NCBI GenBank assembly: GCA_964407925.1
Contig: CAYOXM010000004.1
Location: forward strand, 14,546 to 78,545
Length of the DNA stretch: 64,000 bases
Reading direction: 5' to 3'
From: CAYOXM01 sp964407925
GTDB taxonomy: Bacteria > Patescibacteriota > Patescibacteriia > SG8-24
Under the pieces are notes generated by a model that had not been told where the DNA came from, made no database searches, and saw nothing but the letters and a program-made list of their open reading frames with translations. Shown here in pieces: positions 51,038 to 59,502 of the stretch. A program made the position numbers and the translations under genes. The first letter of the stretch is position 1. Each line of letters begins with the position of its first letter.

Positions 51038-51066
51038 AAAGTAGCACCACCCGCCCCGGCGGTCAA
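51038..51066 (-). promoter_or_regulatory. Promoter of nrtR
   Basis: TTGACC (51061-51066) and TACTTT (51038-51043) on the minus strand, spacer 17, directly after a terminator. The leader is about 20 bases, with no Shine-Dalgarno, and contains a tandem ACTAAC-TAAC element (51015-51024 on the minus strand). Confidence 0.7.
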
Positions 51067-51077
51067 CCCGCGGCAAA

Positions 51078-51103
51078 GAAAAAAGGGCCGACGTCGTCGG
51101 ACC
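51078..51103 (-). terminator. Terminator of the unknown-family gene A
   Basis: CCGAC/GTCGG plus a GG/CC extension with one bulge, followed on the minus strand by a T-rich tail (TTTTTTCTTTG). Confidence 0.7.
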
Positions 51104-51105
51104 TC

Positions 51106-51750
51106 TCAGTGCGCCGCGCGCGCCGGCACTTCGCCGCCGTTCGGCAGACAGCAACGGGCGCGCATCCATCCCTTCCCCGCCCCGAAAGCCTCGTGCGGGA
51201 ACCAGACGACGGCGTCCTGAAGCACCATGCCGCCCCTGCCGACCCGGGAATTGCCGCGGACGAAACTCAGCCGAAGCGGCCGCAGTTCCTCCTCGACGAC
51301 CTGCGCTACGGCAGTCACCGTCAGCGCGCCGAGCAGATGCCGCTCGTCGCCGCGGGCGCCGCCGTCGACCGCGATGCACGGCGTCGGATCGATTTCCGCC
51401 ACGGGACGCCGGTCGCGCGTCGTGAGCGCGTCCTTCCCGGGGTCATAGACGCACCAGGCCGCGCCGAGCAGGTACACGCGCAGCACGAGCGGACCGGTGA
51501 CGATCACCTGATGGTCAGGCGCGGCCTCGTGGTACTTCCGGATGCCCGCCCACTTCTCGTACGACTGCCTGCGGGCGGGGTCGGGCCACGGGACGGCGGC
51601 GTCGGACCACGTCGCGACGCCGTTGCCGAAACGCTTCGCGAGACGGCCGACGAGCGTCGAGTACGCGCCGAAGACGCGCGCGAAGTTGAACAGCGGACCC
51701 TCGACGAGTGCCGCTCCGCCGGAAATGACGTAACGGCTCGGACCGGTCAT
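51106..51750 (-). CDS. Unknown family protein A, paralogue of the 52.4 kb protein
   Basis: 214 residues without signal peptide or membrane helix. It aligns along its length with the 219-residue protein at 52360-53019: ALVEGPLFN, AVPWPDP, LRVYLLGAAWCVYDPG, TPCIAV and FPHEAFGAGKGWMRARCCLPNG all have counterparts. Conserved Trp, Cys and Asp in the WCVxDP segment are notable. I do not recognise the family and assign no function. AAAGGA lies six bases before the chosen ATG. It stands between the PPC gene (divergent) and nrtR. Confidence 0.7.
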   Translation of the reverse strand: MTGPSRYVISGGAALVEGPLFNFARVFGAYSTLVGRLAKRFGNGVATWSDAAVPWPDPARRQSYEKWAGIRKYHEAAPDHQVIVTGPLVLRVYLLGAAWCVYDPGKDALTTRDRRPVAEIDPTPCIAVDGGARGDERHLLGALTVTAVAQVVEEELRPLRLSFVRGNSRVGRGGMVLQDAVVWFPHEAFGAGKGWMRARCCLPNGGEVPARAAH

Positions 51751-51870
51751 GCGCATTCCTTTCGCAAGGAGCTGTCGGTAAGGATGGCAGGATTACCGCC
51801 CTTGTCAACGCCCTGTTCCCCTTCCCGCGGCACGATGTTATCATCGGCGCACCGCCCTACGGAGAACGCC

Positions 51871-52296
51871 ATGAAAACGAGAGTCGAGGGAAAACGCGTC
51901 ATCGTGAGCTTGGAGCGCGGCGATGCCGTGCGCGCGTCGGTCGAGGCCGTCGCCAAGGAGCGCGGCATTCTCGGCGCCGCGGTGACCGCCATCGGCGCGA
52001 TCGAGAATCCGGAGCTCGGTTTCTACCGGCTCGACGAAAAACGCTACGAACGCAAGCGGTTCCCCGGCATCTGGGAGCTGGTGAGCCTGCTCGGCAATGT
52101 CACGGCGAAGGACGGCGAGCCGTTCATGCACGCGCACGTCGCCATCGGCGGTCCGGATTTCGCCGTCTACGGCGGCCACCTCTTCGACGCCACGACCGGC
52201 GTCGTCGTGGAGCTCGTCATCGAACCGTTCGACCGCCCGCTCGAACGCGTCCTCTGCGAGGACATCGGCCTCCACCGCTGGGAGCCGCAACGCTGA
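51871..52296 (+). CDS. PPC/DUF296 domain protein
   Basis: 141 residues, one PPC domain. VIVSLERGDAVRASVEAVAKERGILGA, then the conserved HAHVAIGGPDFAVYGGHLFDATTGVVVELVIEPF. Stand-alone prokaryotic PPC proteins form trimers of unknown function; in plants and some bacteria the domain is joined to AT-hook DNA-binding motifs, which are absent here. GGAGA lies before the ATG. It is flanked by the two unknown-family paralogues, one divergent and one convergent. Confidence 0.85.
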   Translation: MKTRVEGKRVIVSLERGDAVRASVEAVAKERGILGAAVTAIGAIENPELGFYRLDEKRYERKRFPGIWELVSLLGNVTAKDGEPFMHAHVAIGGPDFAVYGGHLFDATTGVVVELVIEPFDRPLERVLCEDIGLHRWEPQR

Positions 52297-52300
52297 TACC

Positions 52301-52326
52301 CCCCCGCTGCCGCGGGGGCTTTTTTT
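52301..52326 (+). terminator. Terminator of the PPC gene
   Basis: A 7-bp stem (CCCCCGC / GCGGGGG) with a TGCC loop followed by a run of T. It shares its T/A tract with the opposing terminator. Confidence 0.9.
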
Positions 52327-52354
52327 AAAAAAACAGCCCCGCAAAATGCGGGGC
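52327..52354 (-). terminator. Terminator of the unknown-family gene B
   Basis: A 7-bp stem (GCCCCGC / GCGGGGC) with a 5-base loop and a run of seven T on the minus strand. Back to back with the PPC terminator. Confidence 0.9.
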
Positions 52355-52359
52355 GCCGG

Positions 52360-53019
52360 TCAGTTCGCCTTCTGGTCCGTATCCGCAGGGTCGCCGTCGG
52401 GTTCGACGCAGCGCACGCGGACGAAGTCGCGGCCTTTGCCGTAGACGGCGTGCGGGAACGTCACGTACGCGACGAGCAGCGCGCGTCCGGTGGCGCGATC
52501 GACTCGCGGCCCGCTCGCCTCGAAAGCGAGCCCGAGATGCGCAAGATTCGCCGTGACGATACGGCGCGCGACAGCGATGTCGCGCTCGTCCGCCATGCCG
52601 TACTGGTTCGGCCCGATCTGCTCGCCGTAAATGCAGACGACCGGTTGCGGCTCGAGGTCGGCGACGTCCTCCCCGAGCGGCGTGGTGATGCGTCCGGTCG
52701 CGGGATCATGCACGCACCAGGTCTTGCCGAGCAGGTACGCCTTCACGGTCATCCTGCCCATCACATGCACGAGCGCCTCGTCCACGACCTCGTAGAGTTC
52801 CGCCATCCCGTACCAGGCCTTGCGTGCCGTCGCCTTTCCCGGCTCGGGCCAAGGAATCTTTTTCTGATGCGCCGGGTGGGCCGTCGAAAGCGTCGTCGCG
52901 CCGTCAGCGAACTCCTCGGCGAGCGCGCCGACGAGCTCCTCGTAGGCATCGAGGATGACGTTCAGGTCGAAACGATTTCCCTCAACGAGGGCGTAACCGT
53001 GCATCACGCGCGGGTTCAT
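52360..53019 (-). CDS. Unknown family protein B, paralogue of the 51.1 kb protein
   Basis: 219 residues, soluble. Shared with protein A: YALVEGNRFD, KIPWPEPGK, MTVKAYLLGKTWCVHDPATG, EPQPVVCIYG, ADERDIAVARRIV and FPHAVYGKGRDFVRVRC. It lacks signal peptide and membrane segments. The ATG at 53019 has AAAGGAG seven bases upstream. The gene is monocistronic with its own terminator. The family is not recognised. Duplication on both sides of the PPC gene suggests a related role for the three. Confidence 0.7.
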   Translation of the reverse strand: MNPRVMHGYALVEGNRFDLNVILDAYEELVGALAEEFADGATTLSTAHPAHQKKIPWPEPGKATARKAWYGMAELYEVVDEALVHVMGRMTVKAYLLGKTWCVHDPATGRITTPLGEDVADLEPQPVVCIYGEQIGPNQYGMADERDIAVARRIVTANLAHLGLAFEASGPRVDRATGRALLVAYVTFPHAVYGKGRDFVRVRCVEPDGDPADTDQKAN

Positions 53020-53100
53020 CGGCGTGCTCCTTTCTTTGGAAGGGACTTGTCCAAGCTTTGCCCTTTCCGCGAGCCTCGTCAACCCCGCGCCGCAAAAGAA

Positions 53101-53127
53101 AAACCGTCCCGCAATTCTGCGGGACGG
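53101..53127 (-). terminator. Terminator of the penicillin-binding protein gene
   Basis: A 9-10-bp stem (CCGTCCCGCA / TGCGGGACGG) with a short loop and TTTTTCTTTTG on the minus strand. Confidence 0.88.
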
Positions 53128-53135
53128 CCTGCCGT

Positions 53136-55766
53136 TCAGAACGGCGACGAGTCGTCGAAGTTTCCGGTCGGCATGGTGCCGACCATCAGCCGCTGCGGCA
53201 TCCGCCCGCGCTGGAACGGCATGAGCTCTCCCCACGGCGACCGCACCAGCGTGACGTCGTCCGGCACGGGGAATTCCCGCGCCGGCGTCTCCGGATGCGC
53301 CGCCTTCATGAAGGCGAGCCAGATCGGCAGCGCGACGCCGCCGCCCGTGGCTTCCTTGATGATGGGCTGCGGGGTCATGCGCCCCACCCAGACGCCGACG
53401 ACGAGGTCCGTGGTGAAACCCATGAACCAGACGTCGCGGAAGTCGTTGGTGGTACCGGTCTTCGCGGCGGCGGGCCTCTGGAGCTCGCGCACGCGCCTGC
53501 CGGTGCCTTGCTCGACCACGCCCTTCATCAGGTACGTGAGCGCGTAGGCGTCGCCGGCCGGAACGGCCTGCGGCAGTTTCTCCCTCGGCACGGGGTCGTA
53601 CCGGTAGAGTTCCTTGCCGTCGGCGTCGAGCACGGACGTCAGGAAGATGCCCGCCTGCTCCGCGCCGGGATGGCGCGGCATCTGCTTTCCGCCGGACGCG
53701 ATCGTCGCGTAGGCGTAGGTATGCTCCCACGGCGAGAGCTCGGCCGAACCGACCGCGAGCGGCAGGACGCGTTCGAGCGGCGACGTGATGCCGACCGTCC
53801 GCATCGTGCGGATGACCTCCTCGATGCCGTACTTGTAGGCGAGGCGGACCGAGACGGAGTTCAGCGAGAGCGCGAGCGCCGTCCGGAGGTTCACCATGCC
53901 GTAGTACTGCGTCACCGTGTTCGGGCCGCGGTAATTCTGCGGACACCAGATGCCGGACGCCGACGGGTAACAACTCGGCCCGTCGAGCACCGTCTCGTCG
54001 ACCGTCATGCCGTGCATGAGCCCGGTGAGGTAGACGTAGGGCTTGATCGACGAGCCCGGCTGCCGGTGCGCCATCGTCGCGGCGTTGTACTGGCTCTCGG
54101 TGAAGTCGTAGCCGCCGACGAGCGCCTTGAGCTCGCCGGTGTTCGGGTCGACCGCGACGAGCGCCGACTGGAGCGCCTCGGGATGATCCGGACCGCTCGT
54201 GCGGCGCGCGGCGAGCGCGTAGCGCGTGAGGTTCGGCGTCTTGCCCTTGGGAGCGCCGACGGTTTCGAGCGTCGCGATCTGGACGGACATCAGGTCGCCG
54301 ACCGCGACTGCGGCCTTCGCCTTCGCCTCCCATTTCGCGACGCGCGCGGCATCGTCGGGATGCAGCGGGAACGCGGTCCCGCGGACGCAGACCGTCGGCG
54401 TGCCGCCGACCGACGCGACGCGCGCCATTTCGATGGCGCCGTCGACGACGGGTTCGGCGGGGCCGTTGCAGCCCGCGTACTTGGGATCCTTGCCTTCCGG
54501 ACCGTTCCAGCCGATGCGCCGCTCGAGATCGATGAGCCCGCGTCGGACCGCCGATTCGGCCGCCCGCTGCATGCGCATATCGATCGTCGTGCGGACCGTG
54601 AGCCCCTTCTCGAAGACGGCTTCGTTGCCGTACATCCGCTTGAGCTCGCGTCGCACGTGATCGCAGAAGTACGGCGCGGCCGTGCGGTTGAGCGGGTCCT
54701 CGTGATAGATCATCACGATCTCCTGGGCGCGGGCCTCGTCGGCCTGCGCCTGGGTGATGGCCCCGGTCTCGACCATCCGTCCGAGCACGTACGCCTGTCT
54801 GGCGCGCGCACGATCGTAGTGGGCGTACGGCGAGTCGCGCGACGGCGCGCGGGGCAATCCCGCGAGCAGCGCCGCCTCCGCTACCGTGAGCTGGCTCACG
54901 TCCTTCGCGAAATAGGTCTGTGCCGCCGCCTGGACGCCGTAGGCGCCGTGGCCGAGGAAGACGTGGTTCAGGTAGACCTCGAGGATCTTGTCCTTCGACA
55001 TCGTCTTCTCGATCTCGACGGCGAGCACGATTTCCTGGAGCTTGCGACGGTAGGTCTTCTCGTTGTTCTTGAGAATGACCTGTTTGATCGCCTGCTGGGT
55101 CAGCGTGGACGCGCCCTGCTTGGTGTCGCCGCTCTCGAAGTTCACCGACGCCGCGCGGATGATGGCGACGGGATCGATGCCGGTGTGCGTGTAGAAGCTC
55201 TTGTCCTCCGCGGCAATGAACGCCTGGCGGACGTGGTTCGGGATGCGTTCGAGCGGCACGCGCACGCGGTTCTCGAGCGTGAACGTGCAGACGAGCTCGT
55301 TGTCCGCGGAATATACCTGCGTCGTGACCGGCGGACTGTACGCGACGAGCGCGTTCAAGTCCGACGGCACGCCTTCGGCGATCTTCTTGCGCGCATAGGG
55401 CAGCGAGAGCGAACCGAGGAGCGCGAGGCAGGCGAAGAAGAGCGCGAGCGACCGGAACAGCGCGAAGCGCTTTCCCGGCAGCTCGATCTTCACGATGCGC
55501 CAAAAGATGATGCGACCGAATCGCTTCATCTTCCTGCGCTTCTCCCTGGGCACGCCGCGGATGCGCCATGCCCAACGGTTCGGCGGACGCGTCCTGTAGG
55601 GCGGTCCGGCGAGGAGGGCGAAGGCGGCGAAGGCGACCGCGGCGGGGACGGAGAGCAGGCTGGTACCGACGAACGACTGAACGTTTCGCCAGACCAGCCA
55701 TGCGCACAGGCCCGCGCCGCAGAGCCAGAGGACGATTCTCACCCGACGGGCGAACTGGGGCTTCAT
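53136..55766 (-). CDS. Class A penicillin-binding protein (PBP1A-like)
   Basis: 876 residues. Two N-terminal hydrophobic helices (11-55) and a third at 103-122 anchor it. The GT51 transglycosylase domain has the catalytic Glu187 in FIAAEDKSFYTHTGID and QGASTLTQQ at 217. The transpeptidase has SSIK at 572 (nucleophile Ser572), SLN at 634 and KTGT at 769. An inserted OB-like segment (about 430-520) lies between them. It polymerises and cross-links peptidoglycan outside the membrane. AAGGAG precedes the ATG. The extra N-terminal helix pair is unusual. Confidence 0.94.
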   Translation of the reverse strand: MKPQFARRVRIVLWLCGAGLCAWLVWRNVQSFVGTSLLSVPAAVAFAAFALLAGPPYRTRPPNRWAWRIRGVPREKRRKMKRFGRIIFWRIVKIELPGKRFALFRSLALFFACLALLGSLSLPYARKKIAEGVPSDLNALVAYSPPVTTQVYSADNELVCTFTLENRVRVPLERIPNHVRQAFIAAEDKSFYTHTGIDPVAIIRAASVNFESGDTKQGASTLTQQAIKQVILKNNEKTYRRKLQEIVLAVEIEKTMSKDKILEVYLNHVFLGHGAYGVQAAAQTYFAKDVSQLTVAEAALLAGLPRAPSRDSPYAHYDRARARQAYVLGRMVETGAITQAQADEARAQEIVMIYHEDPLNRTAAPYFCDHVRRELKRMYGNEAVFEKGLTVRTTIDMRMQRAAESAVRRGLIDLERRIGWNGPEGKDPKYAGCNGPAEPVVDGAIEMARVASVGGTPTVCVRGTAFPLHPDDAARVAKWEAKAKAAVAVGDLMSVQIATLETVGAPKGKTPNLTRYALAARRTSGPDHPEALQSALVAVDPNTGELKALVGGYDFTESQYNAATMAHRQPGSSIKPYVYLTGLMHGMTVDETVLDGPSCYPSASGIWCPQNYRGPNTVTQYYGMVNLRTALALSLNSVSVRLAYKYGIEEVIRTMRTVGITSPLERVLPLAVGSAELSPWEHTYAYATIASGGKQMPRHPGAEQAGIFLTSVLDADGKELYRYDPVPREKLPQAVPAGDAYALTYLMKGVVEQGTGRRVRELQRPAAAKTGTTNDFRDVWFMGFTTDLVVGVWVGRMTPQPIIKEATGGGVALPIWLAFMKAAHPETPAREFPVPDDVTLVRSPWGELMPFQRGRMPQRLMVGTMPTGNFDDSSPF

Positions 55767-55833
55767 TTAAGGCTCCTTGTGCGGTCGTTTTGACGGTAAA
55801 AAGGACGTGATTCCCGCGTGGCGGGAACATCAC

Positions 55834-55863
55834 AAGGTAGACCCTCTTCGTCGAAAAAGTCAA
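55834..55863 (-). promoter_or_regulatory. Promoter of the penicillin-binding protein gene
   Basis: TTGACT (55858-55863) and TACCTT (55834-55839) on the minus strand, spacer 18. It follows the terminator of the TPR gene directly. Confidence 0.65.
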
Positions 55864-55869
55864 CCGGCC

Positions 55870-55907
55870 GGAGGATAAAAAAGAGCCCCTTTCGTGAAGA
55901 AAGGGGC
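55870..55907 (-). terminator. Terminator of the TPR protein gene
   Basis: A 9-bp stem (GCCCCTTTC / GAAAGGGGC) with a 5-base loop and TTTTTTATCC on the minus strand, 4 bases after the stop. Confidence 0.88.
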
Positions 55908-55911
55908 CGTC

Positions 55912-58071
55912 TCATTTGGCAGGTCGGACCTTGAGGGTCCAACCGTCGTGAAGGAACGGGGTGCGAAGCGAGCCGTCGCCGCACGTACCGCCCTTCGTGC
56001 GGAGGCACAGGCGGTGCGGGCCGAGCCGGGCGAAGAACGTCATCTTCATCCCGGGAAGGACGCTGCCGAGATCCTCCCCGTCGATGACCACCGTGAGTTC
56101 CGCCTTGCCATCGACGTTGTCGACGGTGAAGCGGATCTTCCGCCCCTTGTCGGGTTCGATCTGCGGCGTGAACGGCATCGAGTACTGCGGCGGCTTGACC
56201 TCCGGCAGCGTGACGCGCCGGTCGGCGTCCCTCTTCGCCACCGCCTCAAGCGTCGAGGCAGTGAGCGGGCCGTCGTACGTCTCGCACTTGTACTGACGGT
56301 AGAGCGGCAGGAGGACGTTGTTGAACGACCCGCGCATCTCGCGCACGTCGCGTTCGGCCTTCGCCGTCGCGTCGAGCACCGCCTTCATCGCGTCCGCCTC
56401 GTCCGGCGTGAGCGCCGCACCCTCGCCGCCGCGCCCCGCTTTCGCGATGCGCGCCGACATGTGCGCGAGCCACGTCCCGAGTTCGGCGTGCCGCTTGCCC
56501 TGCTCCCTTGCGAGGAGCGCGGACGATGCGGCCGCGCCGTCGAGGCAGCCCTTTTCCTTGTTGAGGTGCAGGTCGAAAACCGCGTCGTTCGTCGCCTTCT
56601 GGAAAGTCGCTCTCGCGTCCTCCATCGTGCCGACGGTCGCCGTGCTTTCGATGATCGCCCTCAGAAGCTCCTCGCCCCCGAGCGGACCGTTCGCCTGCGT
56701 CTCGCCGTCGAGTATCGCGCGGAGCCGAGGATCATCCGGCGCGAGCCGGGCCGCCTCCTTGTACTCCTTGAGCGCCTCCTTGGCATCGCCGGCCTGCGTC
56801 CGCAGGTCGCCACGGAACTTGCGCAGCCGCGCTTCCTTGGGGAAGCGAGCGAGCGCCGAACCGAGGGCGTCGTACGCGGCATCGCGGTCGCCGGCGGCGC
56901 GCAGGCATGCGGCCTCGAGGAACACGACGTTGACATCGCCGGGAACGAGCTTGGCGACCTCGTGCAGCTCGCCGGCGGCGTCGCGGTAGCGACGGTAACC
57001 GGCGTAGAGCGTGGCGAGCTCGCGGCGTGCCTCGACGTGCGTCGGCCAGAGCGTACGGGCGTCCTCGAAGGCGATGATCGCCTTCGGTTTCAGCTCGAGC
57101 GCGATGAGCGACATGCCGAGCCAGTACCGCGTGTCGCCGTCGAACGGCCGGACCCCGGCCGCGCGTTCGAGGTATCCTCGGGCGATGTCGGGATTCTTCT
57201 CGTGGAGCTCGAGCTTGCCGAGCGCCACGAGCGACCGCACGTCCTTGGGACGCTTCTCCACCGCGAACTCGTAGTGGAGCCGCGCCAGGCGGCGCTTGTC
57301 CGCCTCCTCGAGGAGGTGAGCGTAAAAGCGCTGCGCTTCGGCGTGCGCGGGATCGATGCGCACCGCGACCTCGGCCATGCCGAGCGCGGTGTCACCGCTG
57401 CCGTCGTCCTTGTCCGCGAAGTAGCGGACCAGGGCGCGCGAGTACTTCAGGAACGCGAACGCGTCTCCCGTCGGCGGCGTTTCGACGGCTTTCGCCGTCT
57501 CCGCCGCGAGCGGGTGACCGCCTGCGGCGAACGCGTCCGCGACGGCTTTCGCGAAGAGCGCCTGTACGCGCGCCTGGGACTGCGTGCGAACCGTCCGTCC
57601 CGACGCGGTCTTCACCTCGTCGGTGAGATCGCCGGACGCCGTTCCGCTGCCGACGAGCCTCGCGCCTTCGGGGCGCGCTTCGTAAAGCTCGACGACGAAC
57701 GTCCACTGCCACGTCTGACCGCTCATGCGGCCGGTGAGGAAGTGGGTCGCGCCGCGCGACGCGGCGAGCGCGTTCGCGGCGGCGACGTCGAACGGCGTCC
57801 CCGCCGCAGGGTACAGTCGCGCCTGTTCCTTCGTCAGGATCAGCGGACCGTTCAGCGGTTCGACGCCAGGATCGTCCTCGAGCCGTTCCGCGACGATCGC
57901 GGGAAGGCCCGTCGCGAGCGCCGAGAGCGACCGCGCCGCCGCCCCGTTCTGGAGCGGCGTCACGAGCAGCTTGATGCGCGTCGCGGGGACGGCCGGTTGC
58001 GCCTTGGCGACATGGACGTCCAAGACGAACGTAAAGAGCAGTACGCAAAGAAACAGGATCAGCTTGCGCAT
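55912..58071 (-). CDS. Secreted TPR protein
   Basis: 719 residues. A signal peptide (KLILFLCVLLFTFVLDVHVAKA) is cleaved near residue 23. Residues 30-170 resemble a TolB-N/FlgO-like domain (IKLLVTPLQNGAAARSL, GATHFLTGRMSG). Residues 200-460 hold about six TPR units (AEVAVRIDPAHAEAQRFYAHLLEEAD; PKEALKEYKEAARLAPDD). The C-terminal 110 residues form a beta-rich domain ending in a Cys pair (HRLCLRTKGGTCGDGS). GGAGGAGGG precedes the ATG. It may scaffold an envelope complex; no partner is identified. Confidence 0.75.
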   Translation of the reverse strand: MRKLILFLCVLLFTFVLDVHVAKAQPAVPATRIKLLVTPLQNGAAARSLSALATGLPAIVAERLEDDPGVEPLNGPLILTKEQARLYPAAGTPFDVAAANALAASRGATHFLTGRMSGQTWQWTFVVELYEARPEGARLVGSGTASGDLTDEVKTASGRTVRTQSQARVQALFAKAVADAFAAGGHPLAAETAKAVETPPTGDAFAFLKYSRALVRYFADKDDGSGDTALGMAEVAVRIDPAHAEAQRFYAHLLEEADKRRLARLHYEFAVEKRPKDVRSLVALGKLELHEKNPDIARGYLERAAGVRPFDGDTRYWLGMSLIALELKPKAIIAFEDARTLWPTHVEARRELATLYAGYRRYRDAAGELHEVAKLVPGDVNVVFLEAACLRAAGDRDAAYDALGSALARFPKEARLRKFRGDLRTQAGDAKEALKEYKEAARLAPDDPRLRAILDGETQANGPLGGEELLRAIIESTATVGTMEDARATFQKATNDAVFDLHLNKEKGCLDGAAASSALLAREQGKRHAELGTWLAHMSARIAKAGRGGEGAALTPDEADAMKAVLDATAKAERDVREMRGSFNNVLLPLYRQYKCETYDGPLTASTLEAVAKRDADRRVTLPEVKPPQYSMPFTPQIEPDKGRKIRFTVDNVDGKAELTVVIDGEDLGSVLPGMKMTFFARLGPHRLCLRTKGGTCGDGSLRTPFLHDGWTLKVRPAK

Positions 58072-58129
58072 GGCTACCCTCCTCCGGGTCGGTAGCTGGC
58101 TCCAGCAACCGTGGGTTTGAGCCGATTTC

Positions 58130-58158
58130 GGTCTATCAAGGTTTCCCGCGGGCGTCAA
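58130..58158 (-). promoter_or_regulatory. Promoter of the TPR protein gene
   Basis: TTGACG (58153-58158) and TAGACC (58130-58135) on the minus strand, spacer 17, immediately after the rlmI-like terminator. Confidence 0.65.
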
Positions 58159-58172
58159 TCGAAAAATAGAAA

Positions 58173-58196
58173 TCGAGCCGCAGTACTGCGGCTCGA
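58173..58196 (-). terminator. Palindromic terminator of the rlmI-like gene
   Basis: TCGAGCCGCAGT and its exact reverse complement form a 24-base palindrome followed on the minus strand by ATTTCTATTTTTCG. Confidence 0.82.
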
Positions 58197-58220
58197 ATTT
58201 CGGCCAATCTCCGCATCGTT

Positions 58221-59423
58221 TTAGGCGACCTTCCGGCGCCGGACGAGGCAGACGAAAGACTTCAAGTAGGCGGATTCGGGGAAATAGACGGAGAGTGGAT
58301 GGTCGGCGGACTGACGTACCGTTTCAAGGATGCGGAGATCGACGCCAGCCTGCACCGACGCGCGCCGCAGGATGAAAGCGAGGTCCTCTTCAGGAAGGAA
58401 GTGCGAGCAGCTCGAGGTGACGAAGATGGCACCGTCCTCGGCGAGACGCAGCGCGGCGCGATTCAGAAAGTGGTAGGCCTTTTTCCCCTCTTCCGCGTCC
58501 TTGCGGCTCTTGATGAGCGCCGGAGGGTCGAGGATGATCATGCCGAAACGCTCGCCCGCCTTGTCGGAGAGGAACTGGAAGGCGTCCGCCTCGACCGTCG
58601 TGAACTTTTCCGGCGCGACCCCGTTCGCTTGGGCATGCGCCGCGCATGCGGCGAGTGCGGACGCGGAAGAGTCGACGTTCACGACCTCGTCCGCGCCGCC
58701 CTTGATGGCGGCGACGCCGGTCGCGCCGCCGTACGAGAACAGGTTCAACGCGCGACGCCCCCTGGCGTACCGCGCGACGACGGCGCGGAGATCCTTCTGA
58801 TCGAGGAAAAATCCCGTTTTCTGTCCCTCCTTCACGTCGACCGCGAAATGCATGCCGCGCTCGTCGAAGACGACATTCTCGGGGAGCACGCCGTACCGCA
58901 GGCCGACCTCGTCGTGAAGCCCCTCTTCCTTGCGCACGGCGATGTCGCTCCGCTCATAAATGGCGACCGGCGAAAAAACCTCGACGAGGGCGGTCACGAC
59001 GTCGTCGCGCAGCCGGTCCATGCCGGCGGTCGAAAGCTGGATGACGATGACGTCGTCATAACGGTCGACGACGAGGCCTGGGAGGCCATCCGCCTCGCCG
59101 AACACGACGCGGTAGCCGGTCGTGTCCGTGTCGGGGCCGAGGCCGACCAAACGACGCGCGGCATCGGCTTCCTTTATGCGCGCCTTGAGAAAGGCGGCGT
59201 CGATGACGGCGTTCTCGAAGGCGAACAGCCGGACGGCAATGGACGATTTGGCCGAGTATGTACCCGTGCCGACGATGGCGCCGTCGGGACCGGCGACGTT
59301 GATGATTGCCCCATGTTCGACGTCGTCAGGACGACGCTCAAGCGCGCCCGAGAAGATCCACGGGTGCTTGAAGGCGGCATTCGCCATCTTGGTTTTCTGA
59401 AGCGTCGCGACGGGATAGGACAT
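58221..59423 (-). CDS. RlmI-like rRNA (cytosine-C5) methyltransferase
   Basis: 400 residues. An N-terminal PUA domain (KHPWIFSGALERRP) and a DYRYDDVIVIQ-like central region precede a Rossmann methyltransferase with FLDQKDLRAVVARYARGRRALNLFSYGGATGVAA, ILDPPALIKSRKDAEEG and VTSSCSHFL (Cys near 346). These match the RlmI/YccW group, which makes 5-methylcytosine in 23S rRNA. The ATG at 59423 has the gcctATG context. It has its own promoter and terminator. Confidence 0.92.
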   Translation of the reverse strand: MSYPVATLQKTKMANAAFKHPWIFSGALERRPDDVEHGAIINVAGPDGAIVGTGTYSAKSSIAVRLFAFENAVIDAAFLKARIKEADAARRLVGLGPDTDTTGYRVVFGEADGLPGLVVDRYDDVIVIQLSTAGMDRLRDDVVTALVEVFSPVAIYERSDIAVRKEEGLHDEVGLRYGVLPENVVFDERGMHFAVDVKEGQKTGFFLDQKDLRAVVARYARGRRALNLFSYGGATGVAAIKGGADEVVNVDSSASALAACAAHAQANGVAPEKFTTVEADAFQFLSDKAGERFGMIILDPPALIKSRKDAEEGKKAYHFLNRAALRLAEDGAIFVTSSCSHFLPEEDLAFILRRASVQAGVDLRILETVRQSADHPLSVYFPESAYLKSFVCLVRRRKVA

Positions 59424-59457
59424 AGGCGTGCGAAAAAATATTCGTGAATGACGGTCG

Positions 59458-59486
59458 AGCGTAGCACGCTCCGTCGCCCCGGTCAA
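59458..59486 (-). promoter_or_regulatory. Promoter of the rlmI-like gene
   Basis: TTGACC (59481-59486) and TACGCT (59458-59463) on the minus strand, spacer 17, leader about 28 bases. Confidence 0.65.
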
Positions 59487-59502
59487 TGGCGGCACCGCCT
59501 CC

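Noticed and set aside
53058..55793. A 911-residue open frame on the plus strand
   Set aside because: Shadow of the penicillin-binding protein gene; no recognisable domain, and the opposite strand has complete GT51 and transpeptidase motifs.
52360..55863. A 1167-residue minus-strand frame that includes protein B
   Set aside because: Only the last 219 codons after a Shine-Dalgarno are coding. The upstream part is a shifted frame of the penicillin-binding protein gene and reads as Arg-rich nonsense.
55894..58095. A 733-residue open frame on the plus strand
   Set aside because: Shadow of the secreted TPR gene, Arg-rich and without domain features.
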